A stretch of 64,000 nucleotides of DNA, from contig CAWGAJ010000001.1 of assembly GCA_963820545.1 (NCBI GenBank), forward strand, positions 1,116,001 to 1,180,000, in the 5' to 3' direction. Position 1 is the stretch's first letter; every line of letters begins with the position of its first letter. The translations under genes and the position numbers were made by a program. The notes below the pieces were generated by a model. That model did not search any database and was not told the DNA's origin. It was given only the letters and a program-made list of their open reading frames with translations. Source of the DNA: CAWGAJ01 sp963820545. GTDB taxonomy: Bacteria > Planctomycetota > Planctomycetia > Pirellulales > Thermoguttaceae. Below are positions 1 to 8,862 of this stretch, piece after piece.

Positions 1-162
1 GCCCGACACCAAGCGCACAAAATCATCGGCGAATTCAAGACGCCCGAGGAATTGGAAAAACTCAGCGAAGTGCTGCGCCGCATCCGCGAAGGCTCGCCAT
101 CCGCTAAAGTATCGGAAAACACGCGTAAAGAATTGGGGCAAGCAAAACCTTCGCAGCTATAG
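1..162 (+). CDS. C-terminal fragment of an upstream gene, possibly MotE-like flagellar protein
   Basis: An open frame runs in from the left edge and stops at TAG 160-162, giving 53 residues. It is charged and predicted helical (KIIGEF, TPEELEKL, SEVLRRIREG) with a polar tail. It ends 5 bp before fliK on the same strand, so it is probably the previous gene of the flagellar operon. In other bacteria a MotE/YlxF-type protein with an MgtE-N helical domain often precedes fliK, and the helical end fits that; FliJ or another small flagellar protein is also possible. Identification is by context only. Confidence 0.45.
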   Translation, partial: ARHQAHKIIGEFKTPEELEKLSEVLRRIREGSPSAKVSENTRKELGQAKPSQL

Positions 163-167
163 CAGGC

Positions 168-1844
168 ATGGTAATGACAAATATCGATCTTACTCAATTA
201 CTGGGATTGCCTCTGTTGGACATGCCCCCGGCGGAAGGGGGCGTCGATAACATGCGCCCGGACGGCAGCGGATCGTTTGATGATTATTTACAGCGCGCAA
301 AATCTCTTTCCCCCGATCGCATTAACAACGACCCAAATCGCCGGGAAATCGAGGCCGGGCAGGCGGCGGCGCCACAAACGGAATCCGCTCGGGCAAGAGA
401 GGAAGATCCTTGCCCCGTGGAGCAAGCTGAGAGTCCGACCGCGGAAGAATCGCCCGGGAAGGTCGCGCAGTTATCAAACCAAGATAATAAACTTGCGAGT
501 AACCCCGAGACCGGCGAGTCGGAATCGCAGAACCTGGAAAACAAGCAAGGGCCGCGGGAAAGCGGAGATGCCCTTTCCCAGACGGAACAGGGAGCAAAGA
601 AAGAGCGAAAAAGCGAGCACGAAGGGCCGGATTCCTCCCGGAAGAGCGAGAATCAAGAGAATCAACCCGTTGTGCTGGTAAATCCCGATGCCGTCCAAGC
701 AAGAAGCCGTTTTCTCTCTGGAGCGGATGCCTCGGCAACTCAGGCGGAAACAAAAGAAGCCACTAAGTCACTGCCCATTGTGGCGGAAGATGCAACGCCA
801 ATTGTCGGCCCGGACGCGCTAATGGCAATGGAGTCATTGAAGACGAACAAACCGCTGGCAGCCGAATCAGCGAAGGAAGAGGCGGCTATTTCTCAGTCTA
901 TGAAGGGGAAGAAAAGCCCGAAAAACGCCCTTGCGGTGGGAAAAACCGCGGAGCAGTCGCCGGCCGATAAGCAAACCGGTGAAACCTTATTGACCGCCGA
1001 GGGAGACAACACTCCGGCGGTGAAGAAAACGGCGGGCATTTACAACACAAGCGGGCGAGATGCCTTGCGGAAATCCTCGCATCAAAACGAGAAAAAAGAG
1101 CCGTCATCGGCTGAAGTTGCCCAGTCCAGTGCTTCTTTGCCGGATGCCAGGACTTCTTTGCCGGATGCCAAGCAACCTGTGGCCGGGGGCGCGGCAATTC
1201 CTCCCGCGGCGTTGTTGGCTGAAGTCGCTCCACAAACAAAACCAACCAAGCCGGCGGAAGCGGAAGTCGTTACGCGGACGACCAAAGCGACGGCGGAGGA
1301 AAACGCTGAAATTGCGAAAAATGTCGCGTCGAACCTCGGGCCGTCGGCGAGCAAGGCGGCGCCGGGCGCTTCGCAAAGCAGCGGTAGCGAGAGGGGATCG
1401 CAATTGGATCGCGTACGGTTTGTGCAAAGAGTGGAGCGGGCGTTTGCGGCCATCGGCGACCGGGGCGGCAGCCTGCGCTTGAAACTCAGTCCGCCGGAGC
1501 TCGGTTCGCTGCATTTGGAAATCACGGTGCGCAGAGGCGAGATGAAGGCCCGCATCGAAGCCGAAAGCAAAGACGCAAAAAATCTGCTCTTGGAAAATCT
1601 GCCCGCCCTGCGCGACCGACTTGCCCAACAAAACATCAAAATTCAGAAATTCGACGTGGATTTAAGGGATCCCTCGCTGGGCGGCACGCCCCAGCAGACG
1701 GGGCAGCAGAACGAAACCCAGTCGGGCGGGGGCAGATATCGCGCCCAGCGTCCCGGGGACCAGGAAAACAGCGAAACGCCCGTGCCGGAAGCGGCACTTG
1801 TACGTCTTGGAGATCATAGCGGTCAACTAAATGTCATTGTATAA
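168..1844 (+). CDS. fliK: Flagellar hook-length control protein FliK
   Basis: A 558-residue protein with a long, low-complexity, charged N-terminal part (about residues 1-410, rich in E, K, A, S and Q) and a folded C-terminal Flg_hook domain at about residues 415-500, with the family landmark LSPPELGSLHLEI near residue 440. In FliK the disordered N-terminus acts as the molecular ruler during hook export, and the C-terminal domain contacts FlhB to switch substrate class. It is followed by flgD and flgE, the hook cap and hook genes, as expected. Start ATG at 168; an in-frame ATG at 174 is equally possible and neither has a clear ribosome binding site. A perfect 18-bp tandem duplication near 1134-1169 repeats the codons for TSLPDA/SSLPDA-like sequence. 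Confidence 0.9.
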   Translation: MVMTNIDLTQLLGLPLLDMPPAEGGVDNMRPDGSGSFDDYLQRAKSLSPDRINNDPNRREIEAGQAAAPQTESARAREEDPCPVEQAESPTAEESPGKVAQLSNQDNKLASNPETGESESQNLENKQGPRESGDALSQTEQGAKKERKSEHEGPDSSRKSENQENQPVVLVNPDAVQARSRFLSGADASATQAETKEATKSLPIVAEDATPIVGPDALMAMESLKTNKPLAAESAKEEAAISQSMKGKKSPKNALAVGKTAEQSPADKQTGETLLTAEGDNTPAVKKTAGIYNTSGRDALRKSSHQNEKKEPSSAEVAQSSASLPDARTSLPDAKQPVAGGAAIPPAALLAEVAPQTKPTKPAEAEVVTRTTKATAEENAEIAKNVASNLGPSASKAAPGASQSSGSERGSQLDRVRFVQRVERAFAAIGDRGGSLRLKLSPPELGSLHLEITVRRGEMKARIEAESKDAKNLLLENLPALRDRLAQQNIKIQKFDVDLRDPSLGGTPQQTGQQNETQSGGGRYRAQRPGDQENSETPVPEAALVRLGDHSGQLNVIV

Positions 1845-1916
1845 AAGACAACGCATCGCGGAAAATGCGGTCGCGATAATTCAATAATCCCACTAGCCAT
1901 TAAAGGAATCTTACAC

Positions 1917-2330
1917 ATGAGTACCTCTTCCATTTCCTCCCTTTCCTCCGCCTCTTCTTCCACCAGCACGACCAGCGATGCTATGAGCTCGGTTGGCGTG
2001 AACGATTTTCTTAAGCTCTTGTTGACTGAATTACAGAATCAGGATCCCCTCAATCCCACCGATACCAACGACATTCTTAATCAAGTCAGTCAAATCAAAG
2101 CCATTCAGTCCAATCAGCAATTAACCGACACCCTCACTTCCATGCAGCTCCAGCAAGGCCTGGCGGCGGCTAGTTCCTTGTTGCAGAAGAATGTTAAAGG
2201 CCTGACCGATAGTGGCGAAACGATCACTGGCGTGGTGGGTTCCGTAACGATCAATGATTCGGCCGTGACGCTGAACGTCGGCGATCAAAGCATCAGCCTG
2301 AAAAACGTCAGCGAAATTACGCCAAGTTAG
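1917..2330 (+). CDS. flgD: Flagellar hook-capping protein FlgD (short form)
   Basis: A 137-residue protein with a Ser/Thr-rich leader, then the FlgD N-terminal motif VNDFLKLLLTELQNQDPLNP (about residues 28-47). FlgD forms the cap that guides polymerisation of FlgE subunits. The family is commonly 220 residues or more, with Tudor-like and Ig-like C-terminal domains. Here only a short beta-rich tail (about residues 95-137) remains, so the Ig-like domain is missing; the reading frame is clean, so this looks like a naturally short form. An AAAGGA motif lies upstream of the ATG. flgE follows after 41 bp. Confidence 0.9.
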   Translation: MSTSSISSLSSASSSTSTTSDAMSSVGVNDFLKLLLTELQNQDPLNPTDTNDILNQVSQIKAIQSNQQLTDTLTSMQLQQGLAAASSLLQKNVKGLTDSGETITGVVGSVTINDSAVTLNVGDQSISLKNVSEITPS

Positions 2331-2371
2331 ACCAATTACTTTGAGGATTAAATTTAAAAAGGAGATAAACA

Positions 2372-4816
2372 ATGGGTCTTGCATCTGCTCTAAGCACCGC
2401 GTTGACCGGACTGAGCGCGTCCGAGACGACGATCGACGTGGTGGGCAATAACCTGGCCAATGCAAACACGGTGGGTTTCAAGGCGTCGGAGGCAAACTTT
2501 GCCAACCAGTTCCTGCAAACGCAGAGTTTGGGTTCCGGCCCCACGACCACCAGCGGCGGCTCAAATCCGCGCCAAATCGGTTTGGGTGCAATGGTAGCCG
2601 ATATATCACCCAACTTCAGCCAGGGCACGATAGAAGTTAGCACAAATTCCACGGACATGGCCATCCAAGGCGATGGTTTTTTCATTGTGGAGGGAAACAA
2701 CACCGCTTACGCCTATACCCGCAACGGTATCTTCAAATTAAATGCCGCCAGTGAATTGACCACCACCACAGGCAACCGTTTGCTGGGATATGGGATTGAT
2801 AATCAATTCAATATAGAAACCACCGCGCTGGTACCAATTACCATCCCCATCGGATCCCTCATTGTGGCCAAGGCCACGGAAAACGTTACGATGCAAGGCC
2901 AGCTCAAGCCAAACGGCACTGTTGCCGACGCGGCTAAAATTATTCAATCCAATATCCTCGGCAACGCCACCTACAAATATCCGGATACTCTCCCCACCAC
3001 CGAAGTTTCTGGCCGCCCGAACATCTCGTCGGTCACCTTCACACCCGATTATGTGACCCCGGGAGGACATGTGGGAGTGGGAACCTACTACTACAAGTTG
3101 GTTTTTTCCGATGGGACTCCCGACGATCCACCCACGCTGGAAGGCACGGCTTCGGCAGCCTCCATCGCGAGGAGCGTAACAAGTGCAAACGCCACCGTGG
3201 ACATTACCGGATTCGACGCATTGCCGAGCGGCAATTATGACCACGTCAATATCTATCGCACCAATGGCACTGACGGCCCCGACGGAGTTTATTACTATCT
3301 CAACACCGCCAATGCCAGCGATCCGGTATTTCACGACACATACGCCGTGGGGACGACCGAGTTGGACGAAACATTGCTTGCCAATAACCAGTACAATTAT
3401 TATATCGCCTTCGGCAAAGCCGGGTCCGATCCTTCCCGACCCAGCGCCAAGATTGGTCCTATATCACCCGTAAGCGGTCGCATTCATATTAGCGATCTGC
3501 CTTCAGCCGGTGCAAATCCGGATGGCTGGGACTCCTGGATCATCTACCGTGACGCACCTTCGACCGCCGGCACCAATCGTTACTTCGAACTAACGCAAAT
3601 CCCATTCTCTTCGACAACGGCCTCCTACACCGATAGCACTGCTGATATCGATTTGTATACAAGCGAGACCGTTCACGAACCCGAAATCGACCTGGATGGT
3701 CCGAAAATTCAGGAGGGCACCTTGTTGACTGCCGTTCGCCAACGGACTGGATCGAGTTACGAGCAGGTTTTTTCCGACACGGGCACCCTGAGTTTCGTGG
3801 GCAGGAAGGGCGGGAGCGACCTGACCGCGCAGACTTTTACATTAACTCCCACGGCGACGGTCGGGGATTTCTTGCAATTCATGGAAGAGTCACTGGGTAT
3901 TCAAGAGTCCACGGCAACGAACGGAATTCCGCCTTCAATAGACGTGGCGGATCCCACGGCGACTCCCATCTCGCCGGGTTACGACGTGGTCGACGGACGA
4001 ATGCAGCTTACCGGTAATAATGGCGAGGGTAATGCCATCGACATTAAGTCGCTAACCGGCACGTTCACCTCCCTGCCATTTAGCATATACCAGGATGCCG
4101 TTGGAGAAAGCGCCACCAGCAATTTAACGGTGTATGATTCGCTGGGCATTGCCTGTAACGTCCGTTTGACGGCAGTGCTGCAAAGCAGCGACCACACCGC
4201 TACTACCTACCGCTGGTTCGCCGATTCACCCGACAATCAACTATCAACGGGAGAACCGATTATCGCCGTAGGCACGGGCTTGCTCAAGTTCGATGGCCAT
4301 GGCAATTTAATTTCCGCCACGCAAACCAAGGTTTTGATAAATCGCGAAAATCTGCCCTCGGATTCGCCTTTGCAGTTTGATTTGAACTTCAGCAATGTTT
4401 CCGCTCTGGATACTACTACAAGCAGCTTGTCGCCGAAAGATCAAGATGGATCCGCCCCGGGCGTGCTGTCGAGTTTTATCGCCGGTGAAGATGGACTCAT
4501 CCGCGGGGTATTCAGCAACGGCGTTACCCGCGATCTGGGTCAAATCCGGCTGGCGCGTTTCAGCAACCCCGCCGGTTTGGAACAAATGGGCGAAAACATG
4601 TATACTACAGGCGTGAATTCAGGATTGCCCGTGGAAGGAAATCCTGGCCAACAAGGCATTGGTTCGCTAGTCGCCGGTGCAACGGAACTGTCGAATGCCG
4701 ACGTGGGCAGTAACCTGATCGAACTGATCATGGCCTCCACCATGTACCGCAGCAATACGCGCACTATCAGCACCATACAGACAATGCTCGACACGTTACT
4801 ACAACTGCAACGATAA
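2372..4816 (+). CDS. flgE: Flagellar hook protein FlgE with inserted beta-sandwich domains
   Basis: An 814-residue hook protein, about twice the length of the enterobacterial form. The N-terminus (residues 1-45, with the motif NNLANANTVGFK) and the C-terminus (about 760-814, ELIMASTMYRSNTRTISTIQ) are the coiled-coil rod/hook segments that build the filament core. The FlaE-like domain is near residue 588 (YDSLG). Between about residues 213 and 440 lie two similar beta-rich modules, each with a YYYKL/YNYYIAF-type strand and a VNIYRTN/WIIYRDA-type strand, resembling fibronectin-III-like folds. These would project from the hook surface. It has one of the best ribosome binding sites of the window (AAGGAGAT, 8 nt before ATG), fitting a highly made structural subunit. 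Confidence 0.93.
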   Translation: MGLASALSTALTGLSASETTIDVVGNNLANANTVGFKASEANFANQFLQTQSLGSGPTTTSGGSNPRQIGLGAMVADISPNFSQGTIEVSTNSTDMAIQGDGFFIVEGNNTAYAYTRNGIFKLNAASELTTTTGNRLLGYGIDNQFNIETTALVPITIPIGSLIVAKATENVTMQGQLKPNGTVADAAKIIQSNILGNATYKYPDTLPTTEVSGRPNISSVTFTPDYVTPGGHVGVGTYYYKLVFSDGTPDDPPTLEGTASAASIARSVTSANATVDITGFDALPSGNYDHVNIYRTNGTDGPDGVYYYLNTANASDPVFHDTYAVGTTELDETLLANNQYNYYIAFGKAGSDPSRPSAKIGPISPVSGRIHISDLPSAGANPDGWDSWIIYRDAPSTAGTNRYFELTQIPFSSTTASYTDSTADIDLYTSETVHEPEIDLDGPKIQEGTLLTAVRQRTGSSYEQVFSDTGTLSFVGRKGGSDLTAQTFTLTPTATVGDFLQFMEESLGIQESTATNGIPPSIDVADPTATPISPGYDVVDGRMQLTGNNGEGNAIDIKSLTGTFTSLPFSIYQDAVGESATSNLTVYDSLGIACNVRLTAVLQSSDHTATTYRWFADSPDNQLSTGEPIIAVGTGLLKFDGHGNLISATQTKVLINRENLPSDSPLQFDLNFSNVSALDTTTSSLSPKDQDGSAPGVLSSFIAGEDGLIRGVFSNGVTRDLGQIRLARFSNPAGLEQMGENMYTTGVNSGLPVEGNPGQQGIGSLVAGATELSNADVGSNLIELIMASTMYRSNTRTISTIQTMLDTLLQLQR

Positions 4817-5111
4817 ATGGCCTTGATTGCCGTGCTTAATGAAGTTATCATCGCCCGCCCTTTTGCCGGCATAATCCGGCGAAAAAAGGCTATCCCATAC
4901 CGCCCCCCTGGAGAGCGCGACAGGAAAAAAAGACCAGTGGAAACCATACAAGAGAAAAATCCGTTAGAACCGGACAAAGCGCGGCAAAAAGTCACGTCCC
5001 GCACCACCTGATGGGAAAGGATATTGTAGGATTTTCAAGAAGCGGCACGCATGCGCTACCGGCGGATCTGCCGGCAGTTGTCGCGGAATAGCGTATGGAC
5101 AATAAACGACC
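4817..5111 (+). other. flgE-fliL spacer with a short doubtful ORF
   Basis: An ATG directly abuts the flgE stop and opens a 64-codon frame to 5011. The product is basic, has no recognisable family or membrane segment, and does not resemble FlbD, which sometimes sits here. The stretch also carries an inverted repeat, CCGGC/GCCGG, near 5060-5075. It is probably untranslated spacer. Confidence 0.4.
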
Positions 5112-5687
5112 ATGGCACAAAGTCCATCCAAACCTGACGAAACTCCCGAAACCCAGGAACAAAATCCCGCGTCCGCCGCCCCGTCGTCACTGCTGGGCAA
5201 GATCAAGATTTTGCTTTTCGTGGCACTGGTGATTGCCCTGGAATGCGCGGCGGCATATTGGTATCTGCCCTCGGCCACGGAGAGCGCCCTTTTGGCGGGC
5301 GTGGCCGAAGAAAAAAAAGAGGAAAGCAAAACAAGTCGCGAGCAAGAAGCGGGGAAAAAACAAAACGACCAGGTAGAAGTGGATTTAGGCGAATTCAGCG
5401 TCACGGCGTACCAACCTGTCTCCAATACCACCTTGCGCATTGATTTTCACCTTTACGGAACCATTGAAGCCGCGGAGCAGAAAGAATTTACGATCCGCCG
5501 GGAAGAAAACCTCCATCGCTTCCGCGATCAAGTCATTGTCACAGTCCGCAGTTCTGAGATCACCGATTTGACCGACGCGGGCTTGGGATTGGTAAAACGC
5601 AAAATCATGGACAAAACCAACCGCATGCTAGGCAAACCCTTCTTGCAATCGATAATTTTCAGCGATTTCTCTTTCATCGAACAATAA
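5112..5687 (+). CDS. fliL: Flagellar basal-body-associated protein FliL
   Basis: A 191-residue single-pass membrane protein. A short cytoplasmic N-terminus (residues 1-30, polar, Pro-rich) is followed by one transmembrane helix (about 31-51), a charged linker rich in K and E, and a periplasmic domain ending in the FliL-type motif MLGKPFLQSIIFSDFSF. FliL associates with the stator ring and the basal body. It lies between the hook genes and fliN, a usual position. Start ATG at 5112 gives a normal N-terminus, but no strong ribosome binding site is visible. Confidence 0.85.
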   Translation: MAQSPSKPDETPETQEQNPASAAPSSLLGKIKILLFVALVIALECAAAYWYLPSATESALLAGVAEEKKEESKTSREQEAGKKQNDQVEVDLGEFSVTAYQPVSNTTLRIDFHLYGTIEAAEQKEFTIRREENLHRFRDQVIVTVRSSEITDLTDAGLGLVKRKIMDKTNRMLGKPFLQSIIFSDFSFIEQ

Positions 5688-5711
5688 AAACTAAATCAGG
5701 AATGGATTCCG

Positions 5712-6474
5712 ATGGCTGACGAAAAAACAATTAGTCAGGAAGATATTGAAAAGCTCTTAAGCCAAGGACCGGGCGGCGCCGCGCCGGCAGCCAAAGCAAC
5801 CACATCGCCGACTGCCGAAACGGCAACCGCTTTTCAGGCGGCGGGCGACAGATGGCGTCTCAGGGCAAGGCGGAGCAGCAAAAGCCGATCTCGCTTTAGG
5901 CGCCACGGGGGCAAAATCGGCCTTGCCAACGCCGCGCCCCGAGGCAGACCAGGATAAGACGCATGCTCCCGACGACCGGGAAAAGTCGTCCGGCGAAAGC
6001 GGTAAATCCTCGACCTCCACCGCGTCGACGGGCGCAACCAAGGAAACTTCTTCGGGTTCCTTGATTGGCGAAGGATCCATGGCGGAAAAGGATATCGAAT
6101 ACTTGCTCAACCAGGCCGAGCAAGCCTTGCAATCGATCGGTTCCACGGCAAATAACGAACTGCCTGCCGGGGTTTCCTCGTTCCGCTGGGAAGAGCTCAG
6201 CGGAGCTCCCGCCTCCACGGAGATGGCCACGCTGGATTTGGTCCGCGACGTGGAATTGAATCTGAAGATCGAACTGGGCCGGGCCCACATGTCACTCGAA
6301 GACGTGCTCAAACTGCGCAAAGGTTCGGTTGTTCCCTTGGACAAATTGGCCGGCGATCCAGTGGATATCTATGTCAACGGACGTCTGGTCGCCCGGGGTG
6401 AAGTGCTAGTGCTGAACGACAATTTCTGCGTGCGCGTGGCCGAGTTGATCACCGGCGCGAACGCGATTAGCTAA
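5712..6474 (+). CDS. fliN: Flagellar motor switch protein FliN (frame broken)
   Basis: The C-terminal part (from about 6230) is a SpoA/FliN domain with the typical end DVLKLRKGSVVPLDKLAGDPVDIYVNGRLVARGEV in pieces such as LKLRKGSVV and VDIYVNG. FliN forms the C-ring with FliM and FliG and docks the export apparatus. The N-terminus starting at ATG 5712 reads ISQEDIEKLLSQ, a FliM-like EIDALLS-type peptide. The two parts are in different frames: the first must shift by one base near 5840-5855 (a GGCGGCGGGC tract) to join the second, after which the linker stays open. A second EIDALL-like motif (KDIEYLLNQAEQAL) follows near 6090. The break may be a real frameshift or a base error; without it FliN would be lost. 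Confidence 0.75.
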
Positions 6475-6499
6475 TACAAATCGACAAGGAAGCGCACGG

Positions 6500-7318
6500 A
6501 TGCATGCTTTCAAGAGAATTCTGGTTTTGCTCCTGCTGCTTGTGCCCTGGGGAAATCTGCTTGCGCAGACGTCGTCCAATGGCTCTGCAAACCAGGCAGC
6601 GGACGGAGACGCCGCTGAGCGGCCTGCCTGGGCATGGGGACCTTCGCTGGGTCCCGTGAAGGTTCCCCCGCCTTTGTCTTGCAAGGATGATAAAATCATC
6701 CCCCTGAGTTATGAGGAACCGCCCTTGACCGACAAGGAAAGTAGCCCAGAACTAAAATCAACCACCGCATCATCGCCGCCAGCAAGTGCCGGCTCCGCCG
6801 CTTTGGGCAAGAAGCAAAAGGCGATATCACTATCGGCGTCCCATCGGGAACCGCTTACTCCGCTTTCGCCGCCGAGCAAAACCAATTCCCGGGATCCGCT
6901 GAAGAAGATCGGCGATCTGCCTCCGCTGATGACGGTAGCCAGTAGCCTGGGAATGGTGCTGGGGATTTTTTTGCTGATTGTTTGGCTGATACGTCGGGCA
7001 GCGCCGCAAGGGCTCACGCGTCTTCCCAACGAGGCCTTTGAATTGCTGGGCCGCGCTCCCTTGGCCGGCAAGCAGCAAGTGCATTTGCTCCGCTGCGGCC
7101 ACAAACTGCTGTTGGTTTCGATAACCCCGGCCGGAACGGAAACGCTCACCGAAATCACCGATCCGCTAGAAGTCGACCGACTGGCGGGTTTATGCCGGCA
7201 GGCGCATCCGCACAGCTCCACGGCGGCATTCAGGCAAATTTTCGAGCAACTCGCGCCCAGCGCCCTTACCGCGGCACATTGGCGCAAGAGGAAAACGAAG
7301 CTTACAACATGTCGGTAA
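6500..7318 (+). CDS. fliO: Flagellar biosynthetic protein FliO
   Basis: A 272-residue protein with an N-terminal signal-like hydrophobic stretch (residues 1-23), a long polar Pro/Ser-rich periplasmic region, one transmembrane helix (about 144-166, GMVLGIFLLIVWLI), and a cytoplasmic FliO domain (about 170-250, with LLGRAPLAGKQQVHLLRCGHKLLLV). FliO assists assembly of the FliP-FliR export gate. Its position between fliN and fliP matches the common fliNOPQR order. The periplasmic region is longer than in enterobacterial FliO, which is common in diverse phyla. Confidence 0.85.
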   Translation: MHAFKRILVLLLLLVPWGNLLAQTSSNGSANQAADGDAAERPAWAWGPSLGPVKVPPPLSCKDDKIIPLSYEEPPLTDKESSPELKSTTASSPPASAGSAALGKKQKAISLSASHREPLTPLSPPSKTNSRDPLKKIGDLPPLMTVASSLGMVLGIFLLIVWLIRRAAPQGLTRLPNEAFELLGRAPLAGKQQVHLLRCGHKLLLVSITPAGTETLTEITDPLEVDRLAGLCRQAHPHSSTAAFRQIFEQLAPSALTAAHWRKRKTKLTTCR

Positions 7319-7351
7319 TCGAACCCTCAAACGCCATAGCTTGGGAGCAGA

Positions 7352-8311
7352 ATGATGTCTGAGTCGTCATCCCGTCCCCGGGCTAAGTTCTGGAGCAGGA
7401 TTGCAAATTGCAAATTGCCGATATCGTTTCGCAAGCCGCGACCTTCGGACGCCACTGACGCATTAGTCACTTCGGCAAATACACCGCAAACGCCGCGTCG
7501 CACTCGGAAAGCGAAAAAAATACTGGCCTACTTGGCAATCATTACGGTATCATTCACTTTACTTGGATCGGCCGCGGCCCAGGAAACCGGCAATCAGCCG
7601 CTGACCATGAAACTGCCCGAGGGGCTGTCCGGCGGCCCCAAGGCCTGGACCAGTCCGGAAGGTCTCAGTTCCACGATCCAAGTGATGCTCTTGCTGACCG
7701 TGCTCAGCTTGGCGCCGGCCGTGTTGTTGATGACCACCTGCTTCGTGCGAATCGTAGTGGTGTTGAGTTTGCTGCGGCAGGCCGTGGGCACGCAACAACT
7801 TCCGCCCAGCCAGGTGATCACCACGCTTTCGCTGTTTCTGACGTTTTTAATCATGGCCCCGGTGTGGAAACAAGTATATGAGGAGGGGATTGTCCCCTAT
7901 ACTGAAAAACGCATTTCCTTGGAAAAGGCGTGGACGTCGGGCGTTGCGCCGGTGCGCCGCTTTATGAGCCAACAAATCGAACGGACAAAAAACTCGGACG
8001 ACGTTCGTCTTTTCATGAGCTACATGCCCGACCAGCCCACGCCCGCCAGTTACGACGATGTTCCGCTGTTGGCCCTCTTGCCGGCCTTTGTGCTCAGTGA
8101 ATTGAAAACGGCGTTTTTGATCGGATTCCAAATCTACTTGCCCTTTTTGATTGTCGATATGGTCGTATCCAGCGTGCTGGTTTCGATGGGTATGCTGATG
8201 CTCCCCCCAGTCTTGATCTCGCTGCCCTTCAAACTCCTTTTGTTCGTACTGGTCGACGGCTGGCACCTGGTTGTAGGAATGTTGATGGAAAGCTTCCAGC
8301 CGTTTACATAG
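7352..8311 (+). CDS. fliP: Flagellar export gate protein FliP
   Basis: A 319-residue protein. FliP together with FliQ and FliR forms the helical core of the type III export gate. Recognisable blocks are TTCFVRIVVVLSLLRQAVGTQQLPPSQV (in pieces: FVRIVVVLSLLRQA), LSLFLTFLIMAPVW and the C-terminal ELKTAFLIGFQIYLPFLIVD. The first ~48 residues are unusual: a basic extension precedes the signal peptide (about 49-75, ending SAAAQ), and part of it (IANCKLPI) is encoded by ATTGCAA heptamer repeats at 7399-7421. A later initiation site just before the signal peptide is possible. The stop codon uses the first base of another heptamer tract. Confidence 0.92.
   Translation: MMSESSSRPRAKFWSRIANCKLPISFRKPRPSDATDALVTSANTPQTPRRTRKAKKILAYLAIITVSFTLLGSAAAQETGNQPLTMKLPEGLSGGPKAWTSPEGLSSTIQVMLLLTVLSLAPAVLLMTTCFVRIVVVLSLLRQAVGTQQLPPSQVITTLSLFLTFLIMAPVWKQVYEEGIVPYTEKRISLEKAWTSGVAPVRRFMSQQIERTKNSDDVRLFMSYMPDQPTPASYDDVPLLALLPAFVLSELKTAFLIGFQIYLPFLIVDMVVSSVLVSMGMLMLPPVLISLPFKLLLFVLVDGWHLVVGMLMESFQPFT
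7399..7421 (+). repeat. TTTGCAA-class heptamer repeat inside the fliP 5' end
   Basis: About three 7-nt units of the TTTGCAA/ATTGCAA class lie within the first codons of fliP. The same class occurs at 14090-14128, 16052-16090 and 22225-22262. Confidence 0.7.
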
Positions 8312-8364
8312 GCTGGAGGCCGGAGGCCGGAGGCTGGAGACCAGGGCCATCCCTATCCCCTAGC
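8311..8364 (+). repeat. Heptamer tract GGCCGGA and CTATCCC classes after fliP
   Basis: Five 7-nt units of GGCTGGA/GGCCGGA begin on the last base of the fliP stop and run to about 8345, followed by two CCCTATC-type units. The period is exactly 7. Confidence 0.75.
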
Positions 8365-8406
8365 GCGGCCTAAAGGCCGCAACCAAACCGCGACCACTGG
8401 TCGCGG
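8365..8406. repeat. Two perfect palindromes in the fliP-fliQ spacer
   Basis: GCGGCC-TAAA-GGCCGC (8365-8380) and CCGCGACCA-C-TGGTCGCGG (8388-8406) are perfect hairpins with 6-bp and 9-bp stems. The second is followed by CTTTACA rather than a T-run, so it is more likely a REP-like element or an mRNA processing structure than a terminator. Confidence 0.7.
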
Positions 8407-8490
8407 CTTTACATACTGAACAAAGTACTGTACTTGATGTGCGCAAAACGCGCTTAAACCTCAAACAAAGACTCTATTCCCTATCCTTCA

Positions 8491-8757
8491 ATGGATCCCC
8501 AAGAAGTCATTGATATCGGCCGTGAAGCCATTTGGAACATGCTGTTGGTCGGCGCGCCAGTTTTGGTGGCTGGACTGGTGGTGGGTTTGCTTATTGGCTT
8601 GTTGCAGGCCTTGACGCAAATCCAGGAACAGACCGTGGCCTTCGTGCCCAAACTAGTGGCGATGGTCCTGGTCCTCAGCCTCACGCTCCCCTGGCTTATT
8701 ACCCGGTTGGTGCAGTATTCGAGCGAACTGATTGCCGGAATCCCCGGAAGGTTTTAG
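8491..8757 (+). CDS. fliQ: Flagellar export gate protein FliQ
   Basis: An 88-residue protein of two transmembrane helices (about 16-42 and 50-78), the normal length and topology of FliQ. Characteristic features are MDPQEVIDIGREAIW at the start, the Gly-rich VGLLIGLLQALTQIQEQT turn, and LPWLITRLVQYS near the end. FliQ packs around the FliP-FliR core of the export gate. It is separated from fliP by an unusual 180-bp spacer of heptamers and palindromes, rather than the tight coupling usual for fliPQR. Confidence 0.92.
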   Translation: MDPQEVIDIGREAIWNMLLVGAPVLVAGLVVGLLIGLLQALTQIQEQTVAFVPKLVAMVLVLSLTLPWLITRLVQYSSELIAGIPGRF

Positions 8758-8860
8758 AAAACGCAGAAGTCAGAACGCGGAATGCAGCACTGAATGATAC
8801 CCGATATTCTCCAACAATTGTTTGTCGTTCTTCATTCTGCGTTCTTTGTTCTGCGTTAAC
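8757..8860. repeat. Inverted pair of GAACGCA-class heptamer tracts, fliQ-fliR spacer
   Basis: The left arm (about 8757-8798) repeats GAACGCA-type units; the right arm (about 8825-8860) repeats the reverse complement (TGCGTTC). They could pair over a 25-nt loop in the polycistronic mRNA. The class recurs at 14060-14082 and 62009-62040. Confidence 0.7.
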
Positions 8861-8862
8861 TT

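Noticed and set aside
4817..5011. A 64-codon flagellar gene such as flbD after flgE
   Set aside because: The translation does not match the FlbD pattern and has no fold-like features.
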